Positions 5,698-6,695 of a DNA stretch of 6,695 bases are shown piece by piece; the stretch's first letter is position 1; each line of letters begins with the position of its first letter. The notes beneath the pieces are model-generated. The model did no database searches. It saw only the letters and a list, made by a program, of their open reading frames with translations, and was not told where the DNA came from. Source of the DNA: Desulfoplanes sp. (GTDB lineage: Bacteria; Desulfobacterota; Desulfovibrionia; Desulfovibrionales; Desulfomicrobiaceae); assembly GCA_028708105.1 (NCBI GenBank), contig JAQVZR010000099.1, positions 1 to 6,695 of the forward strand. Direction: 5' to 3'. The translations under genes and the position numbers were made by a program.

Positions 5698-6695
5698 CTA
5701 TTTGGTTTCCTCAAGTTCCTTATCTTCAGCCACGCACAATGCGCCGTCACCTTGATAAGGCATGGTTCCCTCCACTTCCGTAACATTCTGAAAACCTGCG
5801 GGTGCGGCCCCGGTCATACGATAGGTGGTCACGTCGAGGGGTTTGATGGGCACTTCTTTGGGTTTGGGAAGTTGCGGTACCCATTCGTAGGGAACACGGT
5901 AGGCCCGATAGATCATGTTCATCTTTAGTCTGGTTCCCCAATAGGGGCTGATGTATTCCCAGACTATTTCGTGTTCGGGAGTCACCTCAATAATCCGTCC
6001 TCCCGAACCCTCCGTGATCAGCGTATTGCCGTTGGGCAGGCGTTGCTGACCACTTATGAAGGGGCTATAGAATCGATTGGCGTCAGGGGGATGGACAAGT
6101 CCCGCTTCCTCAGGGGTATACTGCCAGACGATCTGGAGTGTCGTTGGATCGATTTCCAAGACCCGCGAATAATCTCGGAGAACGTTTTTGTTCCCGGTGG
6201 GTGATCCCGGGTTGGGAATTCCGTACCCGGCCCACCCTCCATTGTCGAAGATGAGGATATTGCCTTCACCGGGCAGTCCGCGGGGGATCATGTGCACATG
6301 ATGCTGGCCGATGATCCAACCGAGTTTTTTCAGTTTTTCATTAGTGTTATAATATGGACCGACCTTCCAAACGATTTTCCCAGTTTTTTTGTCAGTGATG
6401 CCCAGAATATTGGTTTCCCTGGAATCCCAGATGATATTGTCCGGATGGAATCGTTTGTCCCCTGCGTCGTACCATTTGTTTGGTCCTAAAGCGGACATGG
6501 AATTTATGTGCATCCAGTCGCCCATGCCTCCACCTGCCGCTCGCATGTTAGGATTGCGGAAAAGGATATTTTTGGCCGCTTCGTCAAAACCGAGTTCATC
6601 AAAATGTTCGTTAGCGCACCATTCCCAGACGATATTCCCGTCCCAGTCCACTTCGATGATAACGTCATCTAAAAGCATTTTGTTGGAAATTTTTG
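5698..6695 (-). CDS. ASST-family (arylsulfotransferase-like) beta-propeller protein, N-terminus cut by the right window edge
   Basis: The frame is open through the ATG at 6676-6678 to the window end with the codons for KISNK before it, so the real start lies outside. The visible 331 or so residues have repeated propeller-blade strands ending in Trp: NIVWEW, KIVWKVG, QIVWQY, EIVWEY. Numbering from the Met at 6678, the ASST pattern is clear: DWMHINSM (54-61), RFHPDNIIWDSRETNI (76-91), the tandem histidines GQHHVHM (124-130), ILIFDNGG (141-148), YSRVLEID (170-177), and QRLPNGNTLITEG (212-224). Family enzymes move sulfate between phenols through a phospho-like sulfo-histidine, usually in the periplasm. 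Several histidines are present, but which one would be catalytic cannot be fixed here, and the signal peptide region is not visible. The protein could also be a non-enzymatic propeller. The glutaredoxin-like gene follows in the same direction after 114 bases. Confidence 0.85.
   Translation of the reverse strand, partial: KISNKMLLDDVIIEVDWDGNIVWEWCANEHFDELGFDEAAKNILFRNPNMRAAGGGMGDWMHINSMSALGPNKWYDAGDKRFHPDNIIWDSRETNILGITDKKTGKIVWKVGPYYNTNEKLKKLGWIIGQHHVHMIPRGLPGEGNILIFDNGGWAGYGIPNPGSPTGNKNVLRDYSRVLEIDPTTLQIVWQYTPEEAGLVHPPDANRFYSPFISGQQRLPNGNTLITEGSGGRIIEVTPEHEIVWEYISPYWGTRLKMNMIYRAYRVPYEWVPQLPKPKEVPIKPLDVTTYRMTGAAPAGFQNVTEVEGTMPYQGDGALCVAEDKELEETK

Noticed and set aside
5690..5698. Run of nine C (G on the minus strand) as a phase-variation tract.
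   Set aside because: The run starts at the last base of the ASST-family TAG stop, so length changes would not alter that protein, and the next gene begins over 100 bases away.

Overview
The window holds two intact protein genes of recognisable family, two genes cut by the window ends, one membrane-protein gene I cannot assign, and one possible short leader ORF. It appears to come from a bacterial chromosome. The alpha-glucan phosphorylase of the short DUF3417-containing type, an ASST-family beta-propeller protein and a glutaredoxin joined to a radical-SAM-like segment together suggest an anaerobic, Gram-negative, Desulfobacterota-like (deltaproteobacterial) organism. That placement is inference, and the window has no rRNA or other phylogenetic marker to settle it.

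Left block (1-3187, plus strand): the C-terminal part of enolase is followed after 129 bases by a complete 842-residue alpha-glucan phosphorylase. Together they make a small carbohydrate-metabolism block: glycogen mobilisation to glucose-1-phosphate and the late step of lower glycolysis. Whether they share a transcript is unclear, because the gap contains an inverted repeat and only a weak promoter-like sequence.

Middle block (3188-4849, plus strand): about 600 bases without a convincing gene contain four successive stem-loops. One is a perfect 16-bp palindrome of the short interspersed-repeat type. After a TTGACA promoter element comes a 51-codon ORF with its own strong ribosome binding site. 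Its stop codon overlaps the GTG start of a 301-residue multi-spanning membrane protein of unknown family. The Shine-Dalgarno sequence of the membrane protein is locked in a CCTCC/GGAGG hairpin, and the same CCTCC can instead pair with two other GGAGG copies upstream. This has the form of a translationally coupled or riboregulated unit and is the most interesting regulatory architecture in the window.

Right block (4927-6695, minus strand, convergent with the middle block): a partial ASST-family beta-propeller gene enters from the right edge. It is followed 114 bases downstream by a 218-residue protein with an N-terminal glutaredoxin domain (CIRC active site) joined to a segment that reads like the core of a radical-SAM activating enzyme without its iron-sulfur cysteines. 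The order ASST then thiol-redox protein recalls the assT-dsbL-dsbI arrangement of enterobacteria, but the second protein is of a different kind and has no signal peptide.
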